Assembly (NCBI RefSeq): GCF_001424045.1
Contig: NZ_LMQB01000001.1
Location: forward strand, 160,083-224,082
Reading direction: 5' to 3'
From: Rhizobium sp. Leaf371
Lineage (GTDB): Bacteria; Pseudomonadota; Alphaproteobacteria; Rhizobiales; Rhizobiaceae
Length of the DNA: 64,000 bases
Shown: piece after piece, positions 34,986 through 43,787 of the stretch
How positions within the stretch are numbered: position 1 is the stretch's first letter
Layout: each line of letters begins with the position of its first letter
Translations under genes and position numbers: made by a program
Notes under the pieces: generated by a model
The model's database searches: none
What the model saw: the letters and a program-made list of their open reading frames with translations, nothing else
What the model was told of the DNA's origin: nothing

Positions 34986-36326
34986 CTACTGCAGCAGTTT
35001 GTTCCAGATGTCGCGCTGGGGCATGTTGCGGTTGCGGTAGAGCAGCATGACCTGCTCCGCCTCGGAGCTGCTTTCCTGCGTGCGGTGGCGGATGGCTTCC
35101 GCCTGGTCGATCTTCAGGAGCTTTTCGCTCGGCACGAGAACCGTGAGTTTCTGGCGGACGCCGCGCAGTTTTTCCTCGCCGAGCGTTTCCCATTCGCCGC
35201 CGGCATAGGCGGTGAAGGCCTGGCTCGCGACGATATGGGTCGAGTGCTTTTTCGTCAGGCCCTGCAGGCGGGAGACCTCGTTCACGGCGGTGCCGAAGGC
35301 GGAGAACGTCAGGCGATCGCGTAGGCCGACATTGCCGAACATGACGTTGCCGATATGCAGGCCGATGCCGTAGCCGACCTCGCTCAGCCCGTTTTCCCGG
35401 CGCTCCCGGTTCATGTCGGCCATGCGGGCGGTTGCCTGTCGCACGGCCTCCATGGCGGCAAGGGCTGCGGCCTGGGATGGCTCGCGGTGGCGGCCGCAGG
35501 GATAGACCGCGAGGAAACCATCGCCGAGGAAGCTGAGGATTTCGCCGCCGCCGCGATTGAACGGGGTCGCGATGGCGTCGAAGAACTGGTTCAACGTGTC
35601 GATATAGGCCTGGCGGCCCTCGCGTTCGGCCAGCACGGTCGACTGGCGCATGTCCGCCATGACGAGCACGGCGCGGATGGTTTCGCCATCGCCGCGACGG
35701 ATCTGGCCGGAGAGCACGCGCTTGCCGGCGTTTTCCCCCAGATAAGTCGTGAGCATATTGTCGGCGAGCTTGCCGAGCACCGCCATCTTGGCGGCAACGG
35801 CAAGACTGCTCTGCAGGCGCAGCATGGCCTCGATCAGCTGGTCGGAAAAGCCTTCCGGCGCATCCGTGGTCCAGGACCCGACCATGCCCTGGCCGTGACT
35901 CTCGCTGAACGACTGGACGAAGGCAAAATAATCGGTCGCGCCATCGCGCTTCAGCTCCTCGAAGATCGGGAACTCGATCGGCGTTTCCGGCGTGATGCGG
36001 CGGCGGAGATGGTCGAGGTCATGGGAAAAGAGGTAATAATAGGGGCTGCGCAGAAAGCGTTCCGCATCCGTCTCGCTCTGTCCGGCGCGAAAGCCCTCGA
36101 CGGTGACGCCCTTGCCGCGCTGCCAGGTAAAGCCGAGCGCGTCGTAGAGCGGGTGGAGCATGGCAAAGCTCAGATGCACGCGGGAGAGCGGCACGCCGGC
36201 CGCCGCGAGCCGTTCGCAGAAGCCGGTGACCAGCGTTTCGAGCGAGCCGCCATTCAGCGCCGTCTGCTTGAGCCACAAAGACACGCGATCGAGCAGATGC
36301 GTGGAAACCTGCTGTGTCTGGGTCAT
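34986..36326 (-). CDS. Class III adenylate/guanylate cyclase
   Basis: 446-residue cytoplasmic protein with an N-terminal half of unknown type (1-210) and a class III cyclase domain (about 215-395). Metal-binding aspartates are at 225 (MADMRQST) and 269 (FLGDGFLAVY), and the transition-state Asn349/Arg353 pair is in FGTAVNEVSRL. The Lys that normally precedes the second metal motif and selects adenine is Ser here (LSFLGD), so the nucleotide used is uncertain. GGAAG stands about 7 nt before the ATG. It lies upstream of the ABC/glycosyltransferase run and could supply the ligand for the cyclic-nucleotide-binding protein at its end. Confidence 0.87.
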   Translation of the reverse strand: MTQTQQVSTHLLDRVSLWLKQTALNGGSLETLVTGFCERLAAAGVPLSRVHLSFAMLHPLYDALGFTWQRGKGVTVEGFRAGQSETDAERFLRSPYYYLFSHDLDHLRRRITPETPIEFPIFEELKRDGATDYFAFVQSFSESHGQGMVGSWTTDAPEGFSDQLIEAMLRLQSSLAVAAKMAVLGKLADNMLTTYLGENAGKRVLSGQIRRGDGETIRAVLVMADMRQSTVLAEREGRQAYIDTLNQFFDAIATPFNRGGGEILSFLGDGFLAVYPCGRHREPSQAAALAAMEAVRQATARMADMNRERRENGLSEVGYGIGLHIGNVMFGNVGLRDRLTFSAFGTAVNEVSRLQGLTKKHSTHIVASQAFTAYAGGEWETLGEEKLRGVRQKLTVLVPSEKLLKIDQAEAIRHRTQESSSEAEQVMLLYRNRNMPQRDIWNKLLQ

Positions 36327-36614
36327 GGCAATCTTCCCGCTGTCTGGTCCGAACGATCGCTGCCGGGCAATGTCCCCCGGCACCGCAAGCGCTGCATGGA
36401 AATATAATCACGGAGAATGGCAGAAACTAGAACGACCGGCGAGAAAAGTTGACGAAACCGGTCGGCTTGGATCTTGACCATCGGTGCCGAAGCTGTCGCA
36501 GCCGGCCCCGGCCTTGATGGCTCGCCTTCAGACCCGACCTTGACAGCGGCATCCCAAGTCCGCATCTGCCATGGCTCCGGCGTGCGCGGCACGTCCCAAC
36601 CGGCAAGGCAACCG

Positions 36615-37946
36615 ATGAGCATGTCCCCCCACGCGGTCCTCCTGTCGCGGATCGCCGATCGCACGGCGCATGCGGGCGTCATCGGTCTCGGCTATGTCGG
36701 CCTGCCGCTGGCGATCGCCATTGCCCGAAAGGGTTTCACCGTGACGGGTTTCGACATCGATCCCGGCAAGATCGTCGCCATCGAGGCGGGCCGGTCCTAT
36801 ATCGAGGCGGTCGGCGACGCGGTGCTTGCGGCGGAACGGGACGCCGGCCGGTTTTCCGCAACCGTCGATTTCGACGGTCTGGCGGCCTGCGACGTCATCG
36901 TCATCTGCGTGCCGACGCCGCTGACGCGGCACCGCGATCCTGACCTGACCTATATCGTCAAGACCTGTGAGGACATTGCCCGGCGGCTGCGGCCGGGGCA
37001 GCTCGTGGTGCTGGAATCCACCACCTATCCCGGAACGACGACGGATGTCGTGCGGCCGATTCTGGCGGCCACCGGGCTCGATATCGGGGGCGAGGTGTTC
37101 CTCGGCTTTTCGCCCGAGCGGGAAGATCCCGGCAATCGCGATTTCTCGACCACCAGCATTCCGAAGATCGTTGCCGGCGACGGCGATGCGGCGGCCGAGG
37201 TGATGGAAGCCTTCTATTCGGCCGTGGTGGAGCGTGTCGTGCCCGTGTCGACGACCGCGACGGCCGAGGCGGTGAAGCTGACGGAGAATATCTTCCGCGC
37301 CGTCAATATCGCACTCGTCAATGAGTTGAAGACCGTGTTCGAGGCCATGGGCATCGACGTCTGGGAGGTGATCGACGCGGCGAAGACCAAGCCTTTCGGC
37401 TATATGCCGTTCTATCCGGGGCCCGGCCTCGGCGGGCACTGCATCCCGATCGACCCGTTCTATCTCACCTGGAAATCCCGCGAATACGAAATGCCGACAC
37501 GGTTCATCGAACTCGCGGGCGAGATCAATTCGGCCATGCCCAAGCACATCGTCGGTCGGCTCGCCGAGGCACTGGACGTCCATCTCGGCAAGGCGCTCAG
37601 CCGCTCGCGCGTTCTGGTGCTCGGCCTCGCCTACAAGAAGAACGTGCCGGACATCCGCGAAAGTCCGTCGCTCAAACTGATCGAGCTGATCGAGGAGCGC
37701 GGCGGTCGTGCCGCCTTCCATGATCCGCATGTGGACGAGATCCCGAAGACACGCGAATATCTCGCGCTGAAGGGCCGGCGCTCCGTGCCGCTGAGCGAAC
37801 TTGCCGCTTTCGATGCCGTGCTGGTCGCCACGGATCACGACGATGTGGATTATGCGCTGGTCGCGCGGCAGGCGCTGCTCGTTATCGATACCCGCAACGT
37901 CTTTGCCCGCCGCGGCATTGCGGGTGGCCTGATCATCAAAGCCTGA
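36615..37946 (+). CDS. Nucleotide-sugar dehydrogenase (UDP-N-acetylglucosamine 6-dehydrogenase, WbpA/TviB-like)
   Basis: 443-residue NAD-dependent enzyme that oxidises C6 of a UDP-sugar to a uronic acid. Rossmann motif GVIGLGYVGLPLA near the N-terminus; central ENIFRAVNIALVNELKTVFE; catalytic Cys in GLGGHCIPIDPFYL; C-terminal domain with LAYKKNVPDIRESPSL. The segment FGYMPFYPGPGLGGHC is closer to the WbpA/TviB branch than to UDP-glucose dehydrogenases, so the product is more likely an N-acetylhexosaminuronic acid for a surface polysaccharide. AAGG about 6 nt before the ATG supports this start over the next ATG. Divergent from the cyclase gene. Confidence 0.88.
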   Translation: MSMSPHAVLLSRIADRTAHAGVIGLGYVGLPLAIAIARKGFTVTGFDIDPGKIVAIEAGRSYIEAVGDAVLAAERDAGRFSATVDFDGLAACDVIVICVPTPLTRHRDPDLTYIVKTCEDIARRLRPGQLVVLESTTYPGTTTDVVRPILAATGLDIGGEVFLGFSPEREDPGNRDFSTTSIPKIVAGDGDAAAEVMEAFYSAVVERVVPVSTTATAEAVKLTENIFRAVNIALVNELKTVFEAMGIDVWEVIDAAKTKPFGYMPFYPGPGLGGHCIPIDPFYLTWKSREYEMPTRFIELAGEINSAMPKHIVGRLAEALDVHLGKALSRSRVLVLGLAYKKNVPDIRESPSLKLIELIEERGGRAAFHDPHVDEIPKTREYLALKGRRSVPLSELAAFDAVLVATDHDDVDYALVARQALLVIDTRNVFARRGIAGGLIIKA

Positions 37947-37978
37947 TTGTAAACGCCTGACCGTCAAGGCCTGGTCGC

Positions 37979-39145
37979 TCAGGCTGCGGGCGCTGCCTGC
38001 ATCGGTGCCTTCAGGTGGCTTGCCGCCATGGCATAGCCGCCATTGGCGCCATCGATGAAGTGCATATGATCGCGGCTGAGCGCCGTGGGGACGATGCAGG
38101 TCATCAGCGCCTCGTCCTGGCGATGCAGCCCGAAGCGGCAGACGCCGTCCGCCGCGGCGCGCTCCAGCCGGGTCTCGATGCTCGCAAGCCGCCCGGAATC
38201 GATGTCGATCGTCATTTTCAGACCATCGTCGAACTTGCGAAAGTCCGAATTGCTGGCGACGTCCTGGCGGTAGATTTTTGGATCGAAGCGGCCGAGCGTC
38301 AGTCCGAGCCGCGCTAGGCCATAGGTCAGTGCCGCCTCGAGGAGAACGCGGCCGCGCTTGCGCAGGCGGCTCTGTGTTTCCACCGTTCGCACTTCGGTTT
38401 CCAACCCTTCGCGGGAGAGGCCGATCGTCGGCCCCTCGGCCGGCACCGGATGGCCCTCGCGCTCCTCGCCTGCGGCAAGCGCGACGATATCGGCGACCAG
38501 CCGGGCGAAGGGGCCTGCCTCCTTGCCGGGGCAGGGCACGGCGATGATCGAGACGATGGCCCCGTGACGGGAAGCGATGGGGTTCCAGCGACAGGACAGC
38601 CCGGTGAGATCGGGGCGGGCGCCCGCCGGCGCCGGTGCGACGAGATAGCGCCCGGCCTTCATTTCCGTTTCCGCCCAGGCGCCGCCGCCGCCGGCAAACA
38701 TGGCATAGGACACGTCGGTGCTGACCTGGAACCGTGCGACCCGAACATCGAAGCCGGCGAGCCGGATGTCGGAGACGGGGATGAGGGCTGCCCGCAGGTC
38801 GAGATCGAGTTCCTCACGGGTGTAGAGTTGCACCGAAGCAAGGGCGGATGTGGCCGCCACCAGCGCCGAGGGCGGCAGCGCCACCAGCGCGCCATCGCCG
38901 CCGAAGACGAAGGGAAGGTCGAAATGGCCGACCGCATTCAGGACCGAGGAGATGACGCTGGCGCCGGCCATGTTCACGGCCTTGTAGCGTCCGGCCTCGA
39001 TGGCGCCGGTGGAATCGACGATGTCGGCGCTGGCGATCCACCAGTCGATCGGCAGCGGGCGATAGTTCTGCGCGTCCGCCACGCCCTCGAACGCCGTGAA
39101 AACGGGCAGTGTGGAAAAGAAAAGGTCGCTCTGCACCTGGGCCAT
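37979..39145 (-). CDS. DUF3095 protein with class III cyclase-like motifs
   Basis: 388-residue cytoplasmic protein of the DUF3095 family, function not established. The N-terminal half shows two motifs that match the metal sites of class III cyclases: WIASADIVDSTGAIEAGRY (Asp41, Asp44) and FVFGGDGALVALP (Asp84), spaced as in true cyclases. A later segment (LRAALIPVSDIRLAG) aligns with the next cyclase strand. The start at MAQVQSDLFFSTLPVF was chosen on family grounds; no clear ribosome-binding site. Convergent with the sugar dehydrogenase, 32 nt apart. Confidence 0.8.
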   Translation of the reverse strand: MAQVQSDLFFSTLPVFTAFEGVADAQNYRPLPIDWWIASADIVDSTGAIEAGRYKAVNMAGASVISSVLNAVGHFDLPFVFGGDGALVALPPSALVAATSALASVQLYTREELDLDLRAALIPVSDIRLAGFDVRVARFQVSTDVSYAMFAGGGGAWAETEMKAGRYLVAPAPAGARPDLTGLSCRWNPIASRHGAIVSIIAVPCPGKEAGPFARLVADIVALAAGEEREGHPVPAEGPTIGLSREGLETEVRTVETQSRLRKRGRVLLEAALTYGLARLGLTLGRFDPKIYRQDVASNSDFRKFDDGLKMTIDIDSGRLASIETRLERAAADGVCRFGLHRQDEALMTCIVPTALSRDHMHFIDGANGGYAMAASHLKAPMQAAPAA

Positions 39146-39312
39146 GGAGGCAAGGTAGCACAGCCGGAAGCTTGCGGAAGGGCCGGGCCGGATGACTTTT
39201 GCGTGGGCGGACCGGTTGTGCCGGGCCGTTCTCCGCGCGAAAGGGTCGGCCTGTTGCCTGCGGTGGGGTCGGGACCCTATAGAAGGCCTCCCGATCACCG
39301 GAAACTGCCTGC

Positions 39313-39795
39313 ATGAGTCGTCTCGACAGCTTCATCGCCCGCCTGCTGGCGCAGCGCGCCATCCTCAATCATATCCGGGATGACATGGCGCTTCCGGGTA
39401 CCGGCGCGGTGTTGGAAATCGGGCTTGGAAACGGTCGAACCTATGATCATATCCGCGAGATCTTTCCCGATCGCCGGATCATCGCCTTCGATCGCGCCGT
39501 CGGGTCACACCCCAGATCGACGCCGGACGAAGGCGACCTCGTGCTCGGTGAAATTTCGGAGACGCTGAAGACCATGGCCGGCATCGGCGCGGCGTTCGCC
39601 CATGCCGATATCGGCACGGCCTATCCCGAGGTGGATGCGGAGACAAAACGCTGGTTGCCGCCAGCGCTCGCCGATGCGCTCGCCTCCGGCGGGATCGTCG
39701 CCAGCGGCCTGCCGCTCGCGCATAACGATCTGGTCCCGCTGCCGGTGCCGGAGGGAATCGATCCGAAGCGCTATTATCTCTACCGGCGCCGCTAG
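39313..39795 (+). CDS. Small class I SAM-dependent methyltransferase
   Basis: 160-residue protein with a Rossmann-type SAM site: VLEIGLGNGRTYDHI (motif I, about residues 32-46) and RRIIAFDRAVG (acidic motif II). A family annotated as SAM-dependent methyltransferase is common in rhizobia, but it is short and lacks a clear substrate-binding domain. It may be a true enzyme on a small acceptor or a regulatory relative. Divergent from the DUF3095 gene; its stop overlaps the convergent FkbM gene by 4 nt. Confidence 0.78.
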   Translation: MSRLDSFIARLLAQRAILNHIRDDMALPGTGAVLEIGLGNGRTYDHIREIFPDRRIIAFDRAVGSHPRSTPDEGDLVLGEISETLKTMAGIGAAFAHADIGTAYPEVDAETKRWLPPALADALASGGIVASGLPLAHNDLVPLPVPEGIDPKRYYLYRRR

Positions 39796-40679
39796 GCGCT
39801 GTCGGGCAGCAGCAGCAGGTCGAACTGGTCCTGGTCGAGCGGAATGTCGGCGAGCGCCATCTCCGTCATCGCGTCTTCGGTGAAGACCATGCAGCGCGAA
39901 TAGAACGTGCCGAGCCACTCTGCGAAGGCGCGTGCCTCGGCGTGGCCGTAGAAGACCGGCGAGAATTCGAGATAGAACGGCGTCCGGCGTTCCAGAAGCG
40001 GGATCATCGAGCGGGCGGCGACCGGCTCGTATCCTTCGATATCCATGAAGATCAGCGATACGCCGTCGGCCGCGATGTTCTCACCGGCAAGGATGTCCAT
40101 GACCGGGCGCACGGGCACGCTGATCTGCCGGTCGCGCGGACTCTGCCGCGTGGTACTGCTCTTGCCGTGATTGTCTGGATGCTGAAAAAATTCGATCGTG
40201 CCCATTGTTTCGCCCGCAGCGCAGGCAATGGCGGTGATCCGATCCTCCAACCCGTTCTGGCGAATGTTCTGGGTGAGGAGCGCGTAGTTTCGCGGGTCCG
40301 CCTCGACCGTCACGATGCGCGGAATGTCGCTGCCAAGCGCGAAGTAGATTGTCTGCGTGCCGATATTGCCGCCGACTTCCAAAAGGGCTCCCGACAGGCT
40401 TATCCGACGCTCCCGCAGGACGGTGAGCAGGCGGACGACGTGGTCGCGCTCGAACTGGCCCTTCCGGTAGACCTTGCGGCCGATGTAGTCGTGCGGCGAG
40501 AAAGTCATGACGTGATCGCCGCAATCGGCGGTCATGGAGAGCACGCGCGGACTGATGCACTGGATCAGGAGTTCCCGACCGTAGCGCGTGGCAAAGGCCC
40601 GGCGCGCCCATCGGTTGCGCAGCTTGCGCAGCCGGCGTTTCCACCGCTTTAAAACCGGCATGTCATTGACGAGGGGCAT
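39792..40679 (-). CDS. FkbM-family methyltransferase
   Basis: 295-residue methyltransferase of the FkbM type, usually O-methylating sugars or polyketides. The SAM motif is LLEVGGNIGTQTIYFALGS, followed by VTVEADPRNYALLTQNIRQN, and the FkbM-specific IFMDIEGYEP. The first 30 residues are very basic (LKRWKRRLRKLRNRWARR), possibly membrane- or nucleic-acid-associating. AAAGG 8 nt upstream supports the first ATG. Neighbouring sugar genes suggest a surface glycan as substrate. Confidence 0.86.
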   Translation of the reverse strand: MPLVNDMPVLKRWKRRLRKLRNRWARRAFATRYGRELLIQCISPRVLSMTADCGDHVMTFSPHDYIGRKVYRKGQFERDHVVRLLTVLRERRISLSGALLEVGGNIGTQTIYFALGSDIPRIVTVEADPRNYALLTQNIRQNGLEDRITAIACAAGETMGTIEFFQHPDNHGKSSTTRQSPRDRQISVPVRPVMDILAGENIAADGVSLIFMDIEGYEPVAARSMIPLLERRTPFYLEFSPVFYGHAEARAFAEWLGTFYSRCMVFTEDAMTEMALADIPLDQDQFDLLLLPDSA

Positions 40680-40926
40680 GCGCCACCTTTCCCGGTCGAT
40701 CGCGTTGCGCGGGTTACACCACAGGAGGTCTGCGAAAAAAAGGCCGTTGTGGCGTGTTTTTGCAGCACGTCCGATCTTGCTGCAGCCGATGCGTGATGCC
40801 GCGGGAACTTTTTTCGCGGTTCCGCATTAGGCACGCGTCATGGTCCTGTTCCCGGGGCGGTCGTGCCCTTGTTTTCGGTGCGATCTGAGGAACGGCCGTT
40901 TCGATGTCTGAGGTGGAAGTGTCGTC

Positions 40927-41325
40927 ATGAGTTGCAATATCATGGTGGTCGAAGACGAGATTTTCGTTGCGACCGAGATCGAATATGTTGTCGAGGAACT
41001 CGGCTACCGTCCCGTCGGTATCGCTGCCGATACCGCATCGGCGATCAAGCTTGGGCCGCTTGCCGATATCGCGCTCGTCGATCTGAACCTGCGCGATGGC
41101 GCCACCGGCCGTGACATCGGCCGTCTTCTGGCCGAACGCCACGGCATGACCGTGCTTTTCATGACGGCCAATCCGTCGCAGGTCGGCGACGCTTTTCCGG
41201 GTGCCGTCGGCGTGCTGCCGAAGCCTGTGGCCGAGGAGGAGCTGAAGGCTGCCGTTCGCTACACCGTCGCGCTGCGTGAAGCGCGCGAGGCGACAGCGCC
41301 GCCCCGGCTTCGCGTGTTCGCCTGA
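40927..41325 (+). CDS. Single-domain response regulator
   Basis: 132-residue receiver protein with no output domain. Acidic pocket VVEDE, phospho-acceptor Asp in ALVDLNLRDG (about residue 51), Thr in FMTAN and Lys in LPKPV are all present. It should relay or buffer phosphate. The HWE histidine kinase gene is convergent and ends 54 nt away, making a cognate pair likely. GAGGTGGA about 9 nt before the ATG. Confidence 0.9.
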   Translation: MSCNIMVVEDEIFVATEIEYVVEELGYRPVGIAADTASAIKLGPLADIALVDLNLRDGATGRDIGRLLAERHGMTVLFMTANPSQVGDAFPGAVGVLPKPVAEEELKAAVRYTVALREAREATAPPRLRVFA

Positions 41326-41335
41326 GCCAAGGCCT

Positions 41336-41392
41336 GCCGTTTCAAGCAAGACCTGCAGTTTCAGGCAAGACCGGCCGTTTCAGGAGAGGCGC
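41336..41392. repeat. Three imperfect 19-bp tandem repeats between convergent signalling genes
   Basis: Copies begin GCCGTTTCAAGC, GCAGTTTCAGGC and GCCGTTTCAGGA; the first two share most positions, the third diverges at its end. The array fills the gap between the response-regulator and kinase genes and runs into the last codons of the kinase. Probably slippage-derived. Confidence 0.7.
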
Positions 41393-43362
41393 CCGAGATG
41401 CCCGCTGCGGCTCAGGGCTCTCAAGGGGATCGCTGCTTCGAGCCGCAGGCCATCCGGTTCCCAGATGCGTTCGAGCTGACCTTCGAGCTGGCCTTCCGTG
41501 CTGATCGTCATCAAGCGTGAGCCGAAACCGTTCCGCGCCGGGGCTGTTATCACAACGCCCGGGACCTTCTCATTCCACGTCAGGTGATAGGTCTGGCCGT
41601 CGATCCGCCCGGTGATCTCGACGCGGCCGTCGGCCGCGGACAGGGCGCCGTATTTCGCCGAATTCGTGCCGAGTTCGTGCAGCAGCAGCGCCAGGGGCGT
41701 GGCCGCGCTGTCGGCAATGACGGTGTCGTCGCCCGACAGCGTGATCGCGCCTGTTCCCGCTTCGCCCCAATAGGGTTCCAGCAGCCGTGTCAGCAGGTTG
41801 AACAGGGTCGTATCCGGCATGGTCGGGCGCGACATCTCGCTGTGCGGGCGCACGAAATCATGCGCGCGGCCCATGGCGTCGATGCGCTTGCGCAGCAGCT
41901 CGGCAAAGTTGCGGGCCTGCGGCTCGGAGCGGGCGGACAGGCTGATGATACCGCTCAGCACCGAGAAGATGTTCTTGATCCGGTGGCTCAGCTCATGCGC
42001 GACCACTTCACGTTCCGCCTGCGCCATCTTGGCATCGTGAATGTCGGTGCAGGTTCCGTACCAGCGGGTGATCCGGCCTTCGGCATCGCGCGTCGGAAGG
42101 GCGCGTCCCAGCACCCAGCGATAGGCGCCGCTGCGGTGACGGAGACGATATTCGATCTGGTAGGGCTCGCCGGTTTCCAGGCTGTGGCGCCAGAGCGCCC
42201 AGGCGCGGTCCTGGTCGTCGGCGTGGAAAAGGCCGCTCCAGCCTTCGCCGTCGGTCGATCCCGGCTGCACGCCGGTGAACTCGTACCAGCGGGCATTGTA
42301 ATAGTTGTGAAAACCGTCCGGCTGCGTCGCCCATACCATTTGCGGCATCGTATCGGCCAGCGTGCGGAACCCGGCCTCCGACTGCGCATAGGCCTCGGCC
42401 ACTTCCTTTTGCGCCGTGATATCGACGGCGATCCCGGGAAACCGGATGCAGACGCCGTTTTCGAGAAGCGGTTGCCCCTCGGCAACGACCCAGCGCACCG
42501 ATCCGTCCGATTGCACCAGCCTGTATTCGATCGAGAATTTTTCCCCGCTCGCCATGACGGACTGCATGACCTCGCCCACACGCTCGGCATCGTCGGGATG
42601 GATGGAGGCGGTGAAGCCGGAAATCGGCACGCCCTCCGTCGCCGCGGCCTTGGGATCGACGTTATAGAGGGAGGCGAACTTGTCGTCGGAGTAGACACGG
42701 TCGGCGACGACATCCCAGTCCCAGATGCCGACCACGCCGGACGCCTGCAAAGCGAGCGACAGCTTTTCGCGGTTGCGCGATAGTGCCAGTTCCGCCTCAA
42801 CCGTCTTCGTGGTTTCCACCACGACCGCCAGTGCGCCGATGATCTCGCCGTCATCGTCGAACACGGGACTATAGTCGAGGTCGAACCAGACGTGCTCGTC
42901 GGCGCCGTTTCGGTTCACCGTCATGTCCAGATCGGCATAGGAGAAGCAGGCGCCTCCCAGCACGCCATCGATGATGGTGCGGTTGAAGTCGGCGATCTCG
43001 GGCCAGGCGGTCAGCGCCGACACGCCGAAGCAGCCGGGATGGCGCCCTGCGGCAATCGTGGCATAGCCGGCATTGTAGATCATGATGCCGTCGCGGCCGA
43101 GAAGCAGCGTCATGGCGACCGGCGAGGACAGGACGACGCGGACGAGGCCGGTCAGCGAGGCCGGCCAGCGGTCGCGCGGACCGAGCGGCGTCCGGCTCCA
43201 GTCCCGGCTTTCCAGAAGGCCTGCGATCTCGCTTCGGGAAACCGCACCCGTCGTCCATCGGCTGGCCGAAACGGGCGACGTATCGACGGTGTTCCGGCTG
43301 GTCTCTGGGCTGGTCACTGACTTGATATCTGGCATGGACTCTGGTGGGGGAGAACTCTGCAT
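41380..43362 (-). CDS. Cytoplasmic PAS-domain HWE histidine kinase
   Basis: 660-residue sensor without membrane segments. Three PAS-like regions (about 80-190, 200-320 and 330-450; the last two have PAC ends such as FSIEYRLVQSDGSVRWVVAE and IEYRLRHRSGAYRWVLGR) precede an HWE kinase module. The phospho-acceptor His is in HELSHRIKNIFSVLSGI, the ATP N-box in LLHELGTNSAKYGAL, and the diagnostic Trp-x-Glu in LTWNEK. Rhizobiales use this type for light, redox or stress sensing. It is convergent with a single-domain response regulator, its likely partner. Confidence 0.9.
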   Translation of the reverse strand: MQSSPPPESMPDIKSVTSPETSRNTVDTSPVSASRWTTGAVSRSEIAGLLESRDWSRTPLGPRDRWPASLTGLVRVVLSSPVAMTLLLGRDGIMIYNAGYATIAAGRHPGCFGVSALTAWPEIADFNRTIIDGVLGGACFSYADLDMTVNRNGADEHVWFDLDYSPVFDDDGEIIGALAVVVETTKTVEAELALSRNREKLSLALQASGVVGIWDWDVVADRVYSDDKFASLYNVDPKAAATEGVPISGFTASIHPDDAERVGEVMQSVMASGEKFSIEYRLVQSDGSVRWVVAEGQPLLENGVCIRFPGIAVDITAQKEVAEAYAQSEAGFRTLADTMPQMVWATQPDGFHNYYNARWYEFTGVQPGSTDGEGWSGLFHADDQDRAWALWRHSLETGEPYQIEYRLRHRSGAYRWVLGRALPTRDAEGRITRWYGTCTDIHDAKMAQAEREVVAHELSHRIKNIFSVLSGIISLSARSEPQARNFAELLRKRIDAMGRAHDFVRPHSEMSRPTMPDTTLFNLLTRLLEPYWGEAGTGAITLSGDDTVIADSAATPLALLLHELGTNSAKYGALSAADGRVEITGRIDGQTYHLTWNEKVPGVVITAPARNGFGSRLMTISTEGQLEGQLERIWEPDGLRLEAAIPLRALSRSGHLGRLS

Positions 43363-43787
43363 GGCGCATCTCGGATCGGCTTCGGTCGCTCCACGCGCCT
43401 TGGGAAAGCATATAGGCAGGACCGGTCGAAAGTCATCTTCTTCCTGATGCTAACGCCGCGCCCTGCCGCCTCTGTCCGCGCATGGACATCGTCAACGACC
43501 CGGCTGTGCACTGGGCGCAGGGGTCTGGGCGCAACGGCGTCCGGGCCTGGCTTTGGATCAGGCATGAAGAAAGAATGAAGACGGGGGAACCATGCGATCA
43601 GACCGACGTTTCAGGTGCGAGGGTCCCCGGGAAAAGTAGGAATTTCGGAAAAGTAGGAATTTTTAAGAACTGCCCGCGACTTGGAATAGATTGTCTATGA
43701 AATCGGTGGAAATCCAAGAATGTAGACGCAGAGCCGATCACGGTCGATTTTGCGAAATGTGAACACGGCTCGCTAGTTCTGGAGGAT
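43363..43787. other. Intergenic region with a tandem direct repeat
   Basis: This 425-bp gap before the small membrane protein contains no convincing gene. The right half is AT-richer than its surroundings. At 43630-43662 the 16-mer GGAAAAGTAGGAATTT occurs twice with a period of 17 bp, followed by TTTAAGAAC; this looks like a tandem activator-binding site for the small gene about 125 nt downstream. No canonical promoter could be fixed. Confidence 0.6.

Noticed and set aside
43482-43700. 72-residue plus-strand frame in the gap before the small membrane protein
   Set aside because: No ribosome-binding site, no domain, and it would run through the tandem direct repeat.
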